Source: Pedobacter ginsengisoli
Lineage (GTDB): Bacteria; Bacteroidota; Bacteroidia; Sphingobacteriales; Sphingobacteriaceae
Direction of reading: 5' to 3'
DNA: 64,000 nucleotides
Assembly (NCBI RefSeq): GCF_030244015.1
Contig: NZ_JASSYX010000002.1
Location: 1 to 64,000 of the forward strand
Below the pieces are notes generated by a model that worked only from the letters and a program-made list of their open reading frames with translations, searched no databases and was not told the DNA's origin. This document shows positions 1 to 9,611 of the stretch, one piece after another (within the stretch, counting starts at the first letter, position 1; every line of letters starts with the position of its first letter). The position numbers and the translations under genes are program-made.

Positions 1-71
1 CTGAAAGTCTCTTAGTTAATTACTTACCTATAAAATAGGATATCATATCATTACTATGCCATTTTTTTTGG

Positions 72-79
72 TATATTTG
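72..79 (+). promoter_or_regulatory. candidate -7 element of desaturase promoter
   Basis: TATATTTG fits the Bacteroidota -7 consensus TAnnTTTG and lies 25 bases before the first ATG of the desaturase. No convincing TTTG -33 element is seen 18-21 bases upstream, so support is partial. Bases 1-71 hold no gene I can support. Confidence 0.35.
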
Positions 80-103
80 GAGTAAATTTAAAATATAAAA
101 CGA

Positions 104-1084
104 ATGAGTTTTTTTGCAGAGAAAAGAAGGGAAGTAATGTTGCATATCGAGACTTATATGCTTGATATGATGGATTCATACCTGAAACCAATTGATACCA
201 ATTGGCAACCATCTGATTTTTTGCCTGATTCAACAAGTGATACATTTTTCCAGGATATAAAAATACTACGTGAAAATGCCAATGATCTATCTTATGATCT
301 TGTGGCAGTATTGATTGGTGATACAATCACAGAAGAGGCCCTGCCTACTTATGAATCCTGGTTGACCATGGTAGATGGCATCACTAAAAATGAAGCTGGC
401 GGATGGATGAAGTGGGTCCGTCACTGGACTGCAGAAGAAAACAGGCACGGTGATTTATTGAATAAATATTTATACCTGTCCGGTAGAGTTGATATGCGTC
501 AGATGGAAATTTCTACTCAATATTTAATAGCCGATGGTTTTGACATTGGTACTGGTCATGACCCTTATAGAAACTTTATTTATACCAGTTTCCAGGAACT
601 GGCTACCAATATCTCTCACAGGAGGGTGGCTTCTTTAGCAAAAAAGGATGGAGATGCTTTATTGTCTAAAATGTGCGGAGTGATAGCCTCTGATGAAGCG
701 AGACACGCAAAGGCTTATAAGGATTTTATGAGCAAGATCTTTGAAGTGGATCCAAATGAAGCCATGATCGCTTTTGAAGACATGATGCGTCAAAAGATTG
801 TGATGCCTGCTCACTTTCTTCGTGAGATGGGAATGAAAATTGGTCAGACTTTTGGACATTTTACTGATGCGGCACAACGTTTAGGAGTTTATACAGCGGT
901 TGATTATGTGGAGATTATGCAGCAGCTGATTGAAGAATGGAAACTGGAAAGCATGCGTGATTTGAATGAGGCGGGCGAAAAGGCGCGGGATTATATCATG
1001 GCTTTACCTTCCAGATTACTGCGTGTTGCCGAACGTATGAAGAATCCAACAATGGAATATAAGTTTAGCTGGATACACGCTTAA
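104..1084 (+). CDS. acyl-ACP desaturase (ferritin-like di-iron enzyme)
   Basis: Soluble fatty-acid desaturase of the plant stearoyl-ACP desaturase type (fatty acid desaturase type 2), expected to put a cis double bond into acyl chains carried on ACP in the cytoplasm, using a di-iron centre. The protein is 326 residues. The two Glu-x2-His iron ligand motifs are visible as EENRH near residue 112 and DEARH near residue 198, and an earlier ITEEA segment could supply the first Glu. The first ATG at 104 is used; an ATG at 137 preceded by a purine-rich AGAAGGGAAG is an alternative that loses 11 residues. It ends exactly where the convergent mutase gene ends. Function by family is secure, but the double-bond position cannot be read from sequence. 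Confidence 0.9.
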   Translation: MSFFAEKRREVMLHIETYMLDMMDSYLKPIDTNWQPSDFLPDSTSDTFFQDIKILRENANDLSYDLVAVLIGDTITEEALPTYESWLTMVDGITKNEAGGWMKWVRHWTAEENRHGDLLNKYLYLSGRVDMRQMEISTQYLIADGFDIGTGHDPYRNFIYTSFQELATNISHRRVASLAKKDGDALLSKMCGVIASDEARHAKAYKDFMSKIFEVDPNEAMIAFEDMMRQKIVMPAHFLREMGMKIGQTFGHFTDAAQRLGVYTAVDYVEIMQQLIEEWKLESMRDLNEAGEKARDYIMALPSRLLRVAERMKNPTMEYKFSWIHA

Positions 1085-4000
1085 TTACATATTCCTTCTA
1101 TATTGTCCACCTACTTCATAAAGCGCATTAGAGATTTGACCTAGTGAGCATATTTTACAGGCTTCCATGAGCTCAGAGAAAATATTCTCACCGGCTATGG
1201 CAACTTTTTGAAGTCTTCTTAAAGCTTCAGAGGTTTGATCTGCATTTCTTTCCTGAAAGGCTTTTAAGGATTTAATCTGATGTTGCTTTTCTTTTTCAGT
1301 AGCCCTGATTACTTCGCCGGGAACAATGGTAGGTGAACCACTCTTGTTTAGAAATGTATTTACACCTACTATTGGATATTCTCCGTTATGTTTCAACATT
1401 TCGTAATATAGACTTTCTTCCTGGATCTTACCTCTCTGATACATAGTTTCCATTGCGCCCAGCACTCCACCTCTATCGTTAATTCGCTTGAATTCAAGCA
1501 GCACAGCTTCTTCTACCAGATCGGTTAGGTCTTCTATAATGAATGCGCCCTGTAGAGGATTCTCATTCTTTGCAAGCCCCAATTCACGGTTGATGATCAA
1601 TTGTATGGCCATGGCCCTGCGTACCGATTCCTCCGTAGGAGTGGTAATGGCTTCGTCATAAGCATTAGTATGAAGGGAATTGCAATTGTCATAAATGGCA
1701 TATAACGCCTGCAGGGTGGTACGGATGTCATTAAAATCTATTTCCTGTGCATGTAGCGACCGGCCTGATGTCTGGATATGATATTTCAATTTTTGCGATC
1801 TGTTATTACCCTTATATTTATTTTTGATCGCCTTAGCCCAAATGCGCCGTGCCACACGGCCTATAACTGCATATTCCGGATCGATTCCATTGGAAAAGAA
1901 GAAGGATAGATTAGGAGCAAAGTCATCAATGTGCATCCCCCTGCTGAGGTAGTATTCTACAAAGGTAAACCCATTGCTCAACGTAAATGCGAGCTGAGAT
2001 ATTGGATTTGCTCCGGCTTCTGCAATATGGTAGCCGGAGATGGAAACTGAATAGAAATTGCGTACATTTTCGGTAATGAAATAATGCTGAATATCACCCA
2101 TCATTCTCAGTGCAAATTCTGTAGAAAAAATACAGGTATTTTGGGCCTGATCTTCCTTGAGTATATCGGCCTGCACGGTGCCGCGTACCATACTTATAGC
2201 TTTTGTTTTGATTTTTGAGTACACTTCATCCGGTAATACCTGATCGCCGGTCACGCCGAGCAGCATAAGGCCTAATCCATTGTTCCCTTCAGGTAGGTCG
2301 CCGCTATATTCAGGTCTTTCTATTCCTTTTGCTTTATAAATGCTGTCGATTTTAGTTTGTATCTGTGCCTGCAGTTTATTTTCTATGATGTATTTCTCAC
2401 ATTGCTGATCTATAGCTGTGTTCATAAAAAAGGCGAGCAGCATTGGCGCAGGACCGTTGATGGTCATAGATACCGAAGTCGAAGCGGCACATAAGTCAAA
2501 TCCGGAATACAGTTTTTTAGCATCATCAAGAGTGGCAATGCTTACACCGGAATTGCCTATTTTACCGTAGATGTCGGGTCTGATGTGCGGATCTTCACCA
2601 TATAACGTTACAGAGTCAAAAGCAGTTGACAGGCGATGTGCGGGCTGGCCTAAAGACACGTAGTGAAACCTTTTGTTAGTTCGTTCTGGTCCGCCTTCTC
2701 CTGCAAACATACGGGTGGGATCTTCACCTTCTCTCTTTAAGGGAAAAACGCCAGCTGCATAGGGAAATTCACCCGGAACATTTTCTGTCAGCAGCCACCT
2801 GAGTGTATCTCCCCAGTCCTGATAGCGGGGTAATGAGACTTTTGGGATTTGTAATTTCGATAAAGATTCATAGAAAAGAGGCTGCTTAATTTCCTTATCC
2901 CGTACATTATAATTAAAGTATTCCTGTTTGTATTTCAATTTGGTTTCCGGCCATTCGCGGAGCAGTCGCCTGCAGTCTCCATCAAGCTGCTCTTCCAGAT
3001 GTTTATAAATCTCTTTTAACGAATCGACCGCTTTGCTCTCAGAGAGACCGGCTTTCGTTTTGTCTTCGGGAAATAATTCGATAACTCCCTGTAGTTGGTA
3101 AAGTCTGCGCGCGATTTGGCTTTGTTTATCTACCCAATCATGATACGCCAGACTGGATTCCGCGATCTCAGCAAGATAACGGGTACGATCCGGAGGTATG
3201 ATGTAGATTTTTTCAGACTGTCCCGCTAAACGCTCCATTTGAGGCTTAAAATCAATCTGTATTTTTTCTTTTATCTGCTGCATCAATGCCGAAAAGAGTT
3301 CATTCATGCCCGGATCATTGAACTGGGAGGCCATGGTGCTGAAAACAGGTATGGTTTCGTCTCTCGCCTCGAAGAGATTGTGATTTCGTTTGTATTGCTT
3401 GCGAACGTCTCTTAACGCATCCAGTGCACCCCGTTTGTCAGATTTATTGATGGCCACCAGGTCAGCAAAATCAAGCATATCTATTTTTTCCAGTTGGGTG
3501 GCGGCACCGAACTCGGGTGTCATTACATACAGGGAAATATCACTATGTTCAGTGATCTCTGTATCAGATTGTCCTATACCAGATGTTTCTACAATAATGA
3601 GATCGTAACCAGCCGCTTTGCAGATGTCAATGCTTTCCTGTACATTTTTTGAAAGGGCCAGATTGGCCTGTCGGGTAGCCAGCGAACGCATATAAATCCT
3701 TGGATTGTTAATTGCATTCATTCGAATTCTATCACCAAGTAACGCTCCGCCTGTTTTTCTTTTAGAAGGGTCAACAGATATTATAGCCAGTGTTTTGTCT
3801 TTTACTTCCATCAGAAAACGCCTAACCAGCTCATCAACCAGTGAGGATTTTCCGGAACCGCCAGTACCAGTTATTCCAAGTACGGGTACTTTGTTTTTTC
3901 CACCCAGCTTTTTTAATTCATTGACAAAGGTTTGTGCGCCCTCCGGATCATTTTCGGCCAGTGTAATGGCAGAAGCAATATCTTTAATACTTTTATGCGG

Positions 4001-4474
4001 AATGGTTTTAAGTCCGCCATCAAGGGACTTTATAGTGCTGAAGTCTGCCTCTTTCAGCATATGATTGATCATCCCCTGCAGACCCATTTTTCTGCCGTCA
4101 TCTGGTGAATATATTTTGGTAATCCCGTAATTCTCCAGTTCCTTAATTTCTGAGGGAAGGATTACGCCACCTCCTCCGCCAAATATTTTAATGTGAGGAG
4201 CTCCACGTTCTTTCAGCAGATCATACATATACTTGAAGTATTCGATATGCCCCCCCTGATAGGAGGTCATAGCAATGCCTTGCACATCTTCCTGGATTGC
4301 ACAATTTACCACTTCATCGACAGAACGGTTATGCCCGAGGTGGATGACCTCCGCACCTGACGACTGAAGAATCCTGCGCATGATATTGATCGTGGCATCG
4401 TGGCCATCAAATAGTGCGGCTGCTGTAACGAAACGTATTTTATGCTTGGGTTTGTAGATTTCGACCTGCTCCAT
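1085..4474 (-). CDS. icmF: fused isobutyryl-CoA mutase IcmF
   Basis: Adenosylcobalamin-dependent acyl-CoA mutase fused to its own G-protein chaperone, 1129 residues, the usual IcmF length. Domain order: B12-binding domain (residues 1-140, D23-x-H25 cobalamin motif), MeaB-like GTPase (about 195-400, P-loop GTGGSGKSS at 203-211, NKSD near 342), linker, then the TIM-barrel mutase domain (about 540-1129). Two substrate-pocket positions mark isobutyryl/n-butyryl-CoA rather than methylmalonyl-CoA: F576 in AGVFP, where methylmalonyl-CoA mutase has Tyr, and Q777 in AQNTC, where it has Arg. It should interconvert isobutyryl-CoA and n-butyryl-CoA, linking valine catabolism to butyrate metabolism. It is convergent with the desaturase and has no separate mutase subunit beside it. 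Related fused mutases accept other branched acyl-CoAs, so the exact substrate is inferred. Confidence 0.93.
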   Translation of the reverse strand: MEQVEIYKPKHKIRFVTAAALFDGHDATINIMRRILQSSGAEVIHLGHNRSVDEVVNCAIQEDVQGIAMTSYQGGHIEYFKYMYDLLKERGAPHIKIFGGGGGVILPSEIKELENYGITKIYSPDDGRKMGLQGMINHMLKEADFSTIKSLDGGLKTIPHKSIKDIASAITLAENDPEGAQTFVNELKKLGGKNKVPVLGITGTGGSGKSSLVDELVRRFLMEVKDKTLAIISVDPSKRKTGGALLGDRIRMNAINNPRIYMRSLATRQANLALSKNVQESIDICKAAGYDLIIVETSGIGQSDTEITEHSDISLYVMTPEFGAATQLEKIDMLDFADLVAINKSDKRGALDALRDVRKQYKRNHNLFEARDETIPVFSTMASQFNDPGMNELFSALMQQIKEKIQIDFKPQMERLAGQSEKIYIIPPDRTRYLAEIAESSLAYHDWVDKQSQIARRLYQLQGVIELFPEDKTKAGLSESKAVDSLKEIYKHLEEQLDGDCRRLLREWPETKLKYKQEYFNYNVRDKEIKQPLFYESLSKLQIPKVSLPRYQDWGDTLRWLLTENVPGEFPYAAGVFPLKREGEDPTRMFAGEGGPERTNKRFHYVSLGQPAHRLSTAFDSVTLYGEDPHIRPDIYGKIGNSGVSIATLDDAKKLYSGFDLCAASTSVSMTINGPAPMLLAFFMNTAIDQQCEKYIIENKLQAQIQTKIDSIYKAKGIERPEYSGDLPEGNNGLGLMLLGVTGDQVLPDEVYSKIKTKAISMVRGTVQADILKEDQAQNTCIFSTEFALRMMGDIQHYFITENVRNFYSVSISGYHIAEAGANPISQLAFTLSNGFTFVEYYLSRGMHIDDFAPNLSFFFSNGIDPEYAVIGRVARRIWAKAIKNKYKGNNRSQKLKYHIQTSGRSLHAQEIDFNDIRTTLQALYAIYDNCNSLHTNAYDEAITTPTEESVRRAMAIQLIINRELGLAKNENPLQGAFIIEDLTDLVEEAVLLEFKRINDRGGVLGAMETMYQRGKIQEESLYYEMLKHNGEYPIVGVNTFLNKSGSPTIVPGEVIRATEKEKQHQIKSLKAFQERNADQTSEALRRLQKVAIAGENIFSELMEACKICSLGQISNALYEVGGQYRRNM

Positions 4475-4496
4475 TATGTAGTTTATAACTGGTGCA

Positions 4497-4524
4497 CAAA
4501 GTTAAATAAAACTATGCGGAGCAA
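4497..4524 (-). promoter_or_regulatory. candidate icmF promoter
   Basis: Read on the minus strand, TTG and TAACTTTG (plus 4497-4504) are separated by 17 bases. The -7 element fits TAnnTTTG exactly; the spacing is slightly short. The leader to the icmF ATG would be about 15-20 bases, too short for a cobalamin riboswitch. Confidence 0.4.
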
Positions 4525-4560
4525 GTGAAAACAACAACTGAAATACACGTTTGCGATAAA

Positions 4561-4600
4561 TACAAAAGGCCGTTATGGTTTATGTTCCATAACGGCCTTT
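4561..4600 (-). terminator. intrinsic terminator after pafA-like gene
   Basis: A perfect 14-bp inverted repeat (4565-4578 and 4587-4600, arm AAAGGCCGTTATGG) with an 8-base loop. Read on the minus strand it is followed by TTTTGTATTT and lies just downstream of the alkaline phosphatase stop codon. The AAA/TTT ends of the arms could let it work in both directions, but no plus-strand gene feeds into it. Confidence 0.85.
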
Positions 4601-4621
4601 CATTCTATCTCTGACGGAGTT

Positions 4622-6289
4622 CTATTGATGGGTGAGTTCAGTTATTGGCTCGCCTACGCAGCCGCTTGGCATTTGAATGTGCAGCATGGCCGCCAGGGTT
4701 GCAGCGATGTCCGTCATATAATGTGTTTTATTGGTCTTTCCGGCTTTTACATTCCAACCCATAAATACACAGGGGATGTGTGAATCATAAGGATACCAGG
4801 CGCCGTGGGTGGTTCCTGTACTTCCTCCGCCAAAATATCCTGATTTTAATACGTAGTAAATGTCGCCGCTCCTTTTAGCATTATAGCCATAAGTTACAGC
4901 TTTCTTAATCGCTTCAGGAAGTGTGGTTGAACTCAGCCTGGTAAGGTCGACCGCATCTGCAATGGCATCCTGTTTTTCCAAGGTCTCCATAGTCAGGGTT
5001 TTTATGGCTTCAAAATCCGCTTTGGCCTCTTTAATGGCATCATGATCAAAGTAAAGCTGGCTGTTGCTGGAGGTAACGATAGCCTTTTTGATCTTATACT
5101 GCTCAGCGATAGTTGTATTTAAGCTTTTGATCACCTGCGAATCGCTAAATAATCCGCCCGGAAGTTTATTTTCCTTCATAAAACCCGGGACATGTGCTAC
5201 TCCATGGTCAGCTGACAGGAAGAATAAATAATTTCCTTTGCCAAGTTTGGCATCCAGGTAATTGAAGAAATCCTCGAGGTCTTTATCTAATCTTAAATAG
5301 GTATCCTCAGCTTCGACTGAATTGGCACCATACTGATGACCTACATAGTCTGTCGATGAGCAGCTTACCGCCAGGAAATCAGTGGAGCTTCCCTGACCAA
5401 GGCCCTCTGCCTGAATGGCTATTTTGGCAAGATCTAAAGTCATAGTATTGCCGTATGGCAGACTTTTGATCATATCAAAGTTTTTGTCAGTATATAATTT
5501 AGTCGGATGAGGAAAAGTGGGCGTTTGCTCACCTCTGGCTTTTCCTTCATAAGGTTTGTTGTCTGCTGTGCTTTGCGTATAGGTCTCTATAGGATATAAG
5601 GTATTCCAGTTCTGCTCAAAGTATTTATTTGGCATTTTCAGCTTGTTATATTGATCGACCCAGGCAGGAAGTTCAGTCATGTAGTGTGTGCTGGTGATCC
5701 AGTTACCCGTACCGCCATCAAACCAATAAGCTGCATTGGCCGAATGACCCGCCGGAAGTATCGCACCCCGGTCTTTAAGAGAGATACCTATGACTTTGCT
5801 TTTAAAATTTGTAGCCAGCCTCAGCTCGTCCGTAATCGTAGTAACCAGCATGTTTTTTGGGGACATTAATCCGGCTCTGGTATCACTGCCTACAGTTTTT
5901 ACAGTAGTATCTTCAGCGCAATAAACATTTCTTTTCAGCTGAGGGTCATACCAGTCATTGCCTATGATGCCATTTATAGCAGGTACAGAACCTGTGTAAA
6001 TGCTGGAATGTCCGCATGCGGTATAAGTCGGAGTATAGGGTATAAAAGTGTTTTCGGCAGAGAATCCCTGATTTACAAGGCGTCTGAAGCCGCCATTTGA
6101 ATACCTGTTGTAGTAACGGTAAAGGTAGTCCCACCTCATCTGGTCTACCACTAACCCGACTACCAGTTTCGGTCTGCTCAATTCTGCAGCAGATGATGTT
6201 TTTGATAAGGTCTTAACAGATTTTTTCTGAGCGATTGATGTACTGCAAATAAAAAAAATCGCAGTAAATAAAAGATATGTTCTCTTCAT
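4622..6289 (-). CDS. pafA: PafA-like periplasmic alkaline phosphatase
   Basis: Exported metallo-phosphomonoesterase of the alkaline phosphatase superfamily, 555 residues. A signal peptide covers residues 1-20 (ending TSIAQ). The PafA-type active site is visible: metal ligand D49 in VVDQM, the threonine nucleophile T90 in PTYTACGH, N111 in GNDWY, and K172/R174 in LKDRGA, the Lys-Arg pair that distinguishes PafA phosphomonoesterases from related phosphodiesterases. Later metal ligands lie in SADHG and GTTHG. It should release phosphate from organic monoesters in the periplasm. It lies 69 bases after folC on the same strand and is followed by a strong terminator, so it may be the last gene of the long minus-strand run or have its own promoter. 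The symbol is by residue match to PafA; substrate range is unknown. Confidence 0.85.
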   Translation of the reverse strand: MKRTYLLFTAIFFICSTSIAQKKSVKTLSKTSSAAELSRPKLVVGLVVDQMRWDYLYRYYNRYSNGGFRRLVNQGFSAENTFIPYTPTYTACGHSSIYTGSVPAINGIIGNDWYDPQLKRNVYCAEDTTVKTVGSDTRAGLMSPKNMLVTTITDELRLATNFKSKVIGISLKDRGAILPAGHSANAAYWFDGGTGNWITSTHYMTELPAWVDQYNKLKMPNKYFEQNWNTLYPIETYTQSTADNKPYEGKARGEQTPTFPHPTKLYTDKNFDMIKSLPYGNTMTLDLAKIAIQAEGLGQGSSTDFLAVSCSSTDYVGHQYGANSVEAEDTYLRLDKDLEDFFNYLDAKLGKGNYLFFLSADHGVAHVPGFMKENKLPGGLFSDSQVIKSLNTTIAEQYKIKKAIVTSSNSQLYFDHDAIKEAKADFEAIKTLTMETLEKQDAIADAVDLTRLSSTTLPEAIKKAVTYGYNAKRSGDIYYVLKSGYFGGGSTGTTHGAWYPYDSHIPCVFMGWNVKAGKTNKTHYMTDIAATLAAMLHIQMPSGCVGEPITELTHQ

Positions 6290-6358
6290 TATTGTGTGTT
6301 AAAGAATTTTAAAGTTACTTATTCAAAGAGTAGAAAGAACTGGTATTATGTAAAGATT

Positions 6359-7645
6359 TCATAACACTTCCGCCACTACAAAAGTACTCCCGCCGACAAA
6401 TATCAGGTCATCGTCGCTTGCATCATTTTTTGCAGCGGTCAGCGCAAGCTGAACACTTTGAAATACATCACCGATGAGCTGCTGGTCAAGCGCTTGTCTG
6501 GCCAGTTCAGCAGCGGGCAAAGCTCTTTCCAGATCTGGTTGGCAAAAGTAATACCGTGCATCAGAAGGCAATAATTTCAGCACGCCACCGATATCCTTAT
6601 CCTTAACCATCCCTATTACAATATGCAAATGGTCATGCGGAGTTTCCCGGATGTTCTGCACAACTTCAGAAATGCCAGCTATATTATGCCCGGTATCACA
6701 GATAACGAGCGGATGGTTACCAAGCACCTGCCATCTTCCCTGCAAACCAGTAAGCTCCTTTACATTGCTCAGCCCTGTGCGAACATCCTGATCGCTAATC
6801 CGGTATCCCAGTTTATTTAAAACCAATGCAGACTGAACTACTGTCAATATATTTTTAAGCTGATATGACCCCGTAAGGTCAAGCGCCAGTTCCTGAAATA
6901 GCACATGATCTTTATCTCTTACGGACAGGCTCAGCAGCTCATTTTCTCTTTGAAAATGCTGAATGCTCAATTGTTCATCAGCAAATACAATTTCACTTCC
7001 GGTTTCTTCCGCCTTTTTTATAAAAATCTGATCTGTTTCCGGATGCCGTTCGCCAATCACTACAGGGATCTTGTGTTTAATAATTCCGGCCTTTTCCACT
7101 GCGATTTCAGGGAGTGTATTTCCCAAAATATTGGTGTGGTCCAAACTGATGTTGGTAATGATTGAGAGCTCTGGAGTAATGATATTTGTTGAATCCAGCC
7201 TGCCACCTAGTCCTACTTCAACAATAGCAATATCTACCTGTTCAGTTTCAAAGTATGAAAATGCCATTGCCACAGTCACTTCAAAAAAAGAGGGGCTGAG
7301 TTCTTCAATGATATCGCTTTGCGAAGCGACAAAGTCAACTACAAAGTCCTCGGATATCATAACACCATTGATTCTGATGCGTTCTCTGAAATCTTTTAAA
7401 TGAGGTGAGGTATACAACCCGGTTTTAAACCCTGCCTGATGAAAAATAGCTGCAAGCATATGTGATGTGGAACCTTTTCCATTGGTTCCACCTACATGGA
7501 TGCTCTTGAATTTATGTTGTGGATTGCCCAGTTTCTCACACATCACAATGGTGTTGTGTAAGTCTTTTTTAAAGGCTGTCGCACCCACACGGGTAAACAT
7601 AGGCAGTTTACTGTACAGATAATCCAGAGTTTGATCGTAATTCAT
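6359..7645 (-). CDS. folC: folylpolyglutamate synthase / dihydrofolate synthase
   Basis: Mur-ligase-family enzyme adding glutamate to dihydropteroate and folates with ATP in the cytoplasm; 428 residues, usual length. The P-loop GGTNGKGST is at residues 52-60, followed by the conserved region with TSPHLKDFRERI, and the Mur-type DHTNILG segment in the middle. It starts 41 bases after the TonB-like gene in the same direction and so probably sits at the end of the envelope operon. The co-orientation looks like simple read-through rather than shared function. Whether it has one or both activities cannot be decided here. Confidence 0.93.
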   Translation of the reverse strand: MNYDQTLDYLYSKLPMFTRVGATAFKKDLHNTIVMCEKLGNPQHKFKSIHVGGTNGKGSTSHMLAAIFHQAGFKTGLYTSPHLKDFRERIRINGVMISEDFVVDFVASQSDIIEELSPSFFEVTVAMAFSYFETEQVDIAIVEVGLGGRLDSTNIITPELSIITNISLDHTNILGNTLPEIAVEKAGIIKHKIPVVIGERHPETDQIFIKKAEETGSEIVFADEQLSIQHFQRENELLSLSVRDKDHVLFQELALDLTGSYQLKNILTVVQSALVLNKLGYRISDQDVRTGLSNVKELTGLQGRWQVLGNHPLVICDTGHNIAGISEVVQNIRETPHDHLHIVIGMVKDKDIGGVLKLLPSDARYYFCQPDLERALPAAELARQALDQQLIGDVFQSVQLALTAAKNDASDDDLIFVGGSTFVVAEVL

Positions 7646-7686
7646 TAAAAAAGGTTGGATACCACAAAAATAGAATGCTTGTTCGG

Positions 7687-8499
7687 TTATTTCACTTTAA
7701 AATAGAAAATCACAATTTTAATCTGAACGTCCTTCCCGGCCTCTGATTTTTCCACCTTCGCTTTCATTACCGCATCCTTACATTTCTGCCAGATGTCACG
7801 GTCGTTTAGCGTAGTTCCTTTTACTCCCGGTGTAGCATCAAGTACATTTCCATTTCTATCTATCTTAAGCCGTACGGCTACTTTACCCGTTTTTTGCCCG
7901 TCATCCTGCGGCAGGACCAGGCCCACAAACTTTCTGATTTCAATGGGTGTCTCTCCAAAACCCGAGCCGCCTTCTCCATAATTCGGTGCATCCGGGTCAC
8001 CATCTTTGTCACCCTGGTTGCCGGCTACAGCACCCGTTCCGTCGCCACCACCTGTTCCTTTGTTGGCTTTACCTTTATACAAGGCATTTTGATTAATGAC
8101 GGGCTTGGCCGGTTTGGTTTCAGTAAGAGCAGTAGGAGTAGAAGTTTTGGTCTTGCTTTTTGTATTTACGCTGACTGCCTCCTCCGAATTTTGGGTGACG
8201 ATCTCTTTTGCACTATTGTCCGATGTCGGAGTTTCCGGCTTAGGCTCTGTTGGCTCCACCTTATCCGGAGGCCTGTTATTTGCATTGGGATCTGCCGAAG
8301 GTTCTTCCACACTGGTATAGTCTGTACCCATACCTTCCGGAGAAGTGCCGTAGTTTACTACCATACCACCCATACCAGTTTCAACAGGTTCAAAGTTTCC
8401 GATGACCAGAAAGAAACTCAAAAGGAGCAAACCAGCCATGATACCGGTAGAGATTGCCAGTGCCTTTGGGTAATTATTTTCTTCTTTTGGATAGATCAT
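7687..8499 (-). CDS. TonB-like energy transducer
   Basis: Single-pass inner-membrane protein of 270 residues. A short cytoplasmic N-terminus is followed by one membrane helix (about 13-33), a long Pro/Thr/Lys-rich and then Gly/Asp-rich periplasmic linker (about 60-185), and a C-terminal domain with the TonB/TolA pattern of a VRLKIDRNGNV strand, a helix containing CKDAVMKAK, and a final beta strand. It would pass proton-motive energy from ExbB/ExbD to an outer-membrane partner. Its start codon overlaps the exbD stop by one base (TAATG), pointing to translational coupling. The linker lacks the classic Pro-Lys repeats of E. coli TonB, and the operon contains a plug-less barrel, so the partner may not be a transporter; TolA-like structural work is an alternative. 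Confidence 0.82.
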   Translation of the reverse strand: MIYPKEENNYPKALAISTGIMAGLLLLSFFLVIGNFEPVETGMGGMVVNYGTSPEGMGTDYTSVEEPSADPNANNRPPDKVEPTEPKPETPTSDNSAKEIVTQNSEEAVSVNTKSKTKTSTPTALTETKPAKPVINQNALYKGKANKGTGGGDGTGAVAGNQGDKDGDPDAPNYGEGGSGFGETPIEIRKFVGLVLPQDDGQKTGKVAVRLKIDRNGNVLDATPGVKGTTLNDRDIWQKCKDAVMKAKVEKSEAGKDVQIKIVIFYFKVK

Positions 8500-8900
8500 T
8501 ACTTTTTAGGTTCTACAGCCAGTACAACTTTTAATTTCAGTTTATTAGCCACATCATATACCAGCATGGTATTGTCTATAGAAACACTTCCCGCGGCATA
8601 AAGAACAATCGTCAGATCCGGAGCAGCCTTTTGATAGGCTTCTATTTCTGCCGGAAGGTTTTCCAAGGTCGTTGGCTTTTTGTTTATCGTATAATTTAAC
8701 TTGTCATCTATAGATACAGTAACGGTTTTTTGGGCATTAGATTGTTGGCCTGATTCTGATTTGGGTAACAACAGCTTAACTACCTGTGGATTAACTACAG
8801 CCGATGCCAGTAGAAAAAACAAAAGTAGGAAGAACATGATGTCATTCAGCGCAGAAGTGTGTACCTCCACAGTTCCTTTATTTCTCTTGCGTAAATTCAT
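8499..8900 (-). CDS. exbD: ExbD/TolR-family proton channel subunit
   Basis: 133-residue inner-membrane protein with one helix near residues 20-37 and a periplasmic domain. The conserved membrane aspartate used for proton transfer in ExbD/TolR is D20 in ALNDIMFFLL. It partners the ExbB-type protein encoded just upstream to drive the TonB-like protein encoded just downstream. Both gene junctions are one-base TAATG overlaps, so the three proteins are probably made in coupled fashion. ExbD and TolR cannot be separated by sequence alone here. Confidence 0.9.
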   Translation of the reverse strand: MNLRKRNKGTVEVHTSALNDIMFFLLLFFLLASAVVNPQVVKLLLPKSESGQQSNAQKTVTVSIDDKLNYTINKKPTTLENLPAEIEAYQKAAPDLTIVLYAAGSVSIDNTMLVYDVANKLKLKVVLAVEPKK

Positions 8901-9610
8901 TATTTTCCTGGTTCCTCTAGTAGATCAATAAATTCGATGGCATCTGTTTCCATTCTTAATATGATTCGTTCAACCATCATATTCAGGATATGATAGAGTA
9001 CATACGCAATAATACCAATGATCAAACCGGTAGCGGAAGTAATCATTTTGGTATATAAACCACCCGATATTGTTCCGATTTCTATAGCGCCTTTGATAGA
9101 TACATCATGAAAAATAGTAATCACACCGATAATCGTACCTACGAAACCAAGCATCGGCGCAATACCTGCGATAATACCAAGTATACCTATGTTCTTTTCC
9201 AGCTTTGAGACCTCATGTTTCCCGTTGTTCTCGATAGCAGCTTCAATGTCCTTAATGGGTCTGCCAATCCGCTTCAACCCTTTTTCAAGCATTCTGGCCA
9301 GAGGAGAATTGTTGTTTCTGCATAAAGCGATGGCATTGTCCAGTCTTCCATCATGGATATATTGTTTGATCTGCAGCATCAGGTTAGACTCAGTTTTAGA
9401 TGCTTTTCTAATGGTAAGGTATCTTTCTACAAAAATCACCAGTCCCAAAAAAGCCAAAAAAGCCAGGGGAAGCATTACCCAGCCACCTTTAAACAGAAGG
9501 TCAATAAAGTGGATTTCTGGAGGTGCGGTAGTTACGGCCTGCGTTAAGTTATTAGCGGTATCAACGAGTTGTTTTGCGGTATCCGTGGCACCTTGTAGTA
9601 ATGTGATCAT
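8900..9610 (-). CDS. exbB: ExbB/TolQ/MotA-family proton channel subunit
   Basis: 236 residues with three predicted helices: about 44-62 (WVMLPLAFLAFLGLVIFV), then two close helices around the GIIAGIAPMLGFVGTIIG segment and the ITSATGLIIGIIAYVL segment. That is the family topology: a large cytoplasmic loop between helices 1 and 2, and Thr/Gly-rich channel-facing helices. Forms the pentameric stator around ExbD. It is 1 base from the SPOR gene upstream and overlaps exbD by one base. TolQ would be an equally fair family name given the operon. Confidence 0.92.
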   Translation of the reverse strand: MITLLQGATDTAKQLVDTANNLTQAVTTAPPEIHFIDLLFKGGWVMLPLAFLAFLGLVIFVERYLTIRKASKTESNLMLQIKQYIHDGRLDNAIALCRNNNSPLARMLEKGLKRIGRPIKDIEAAIENNGKHEVSKLEKNIGILGIIAGIAPMLGFVGTIIGVITIFHDVSIKGAIEIGTISGGLYTKMITSATGLIIGIIAYVLYHILNMMVERIILRMETDAIEFIDLLEEPGK

Positions 9611-9611
9611 A

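Noticed and set aside
4475..4560. Cobalamin riboswitch before icmF
   Set aside because: The region is too short and a -7 element lies close to the ATG, leaving a leader under about 20 bases.
7894..8601. A 235-codon plus-strand reading frame opposite the TonB-like and exbD genes
   Set aside because: It mirrors the genes on the minus strand, its translation is Ser/Cys/Arg-rich without domains, and the opposite strand has well-supported overlapping genes.
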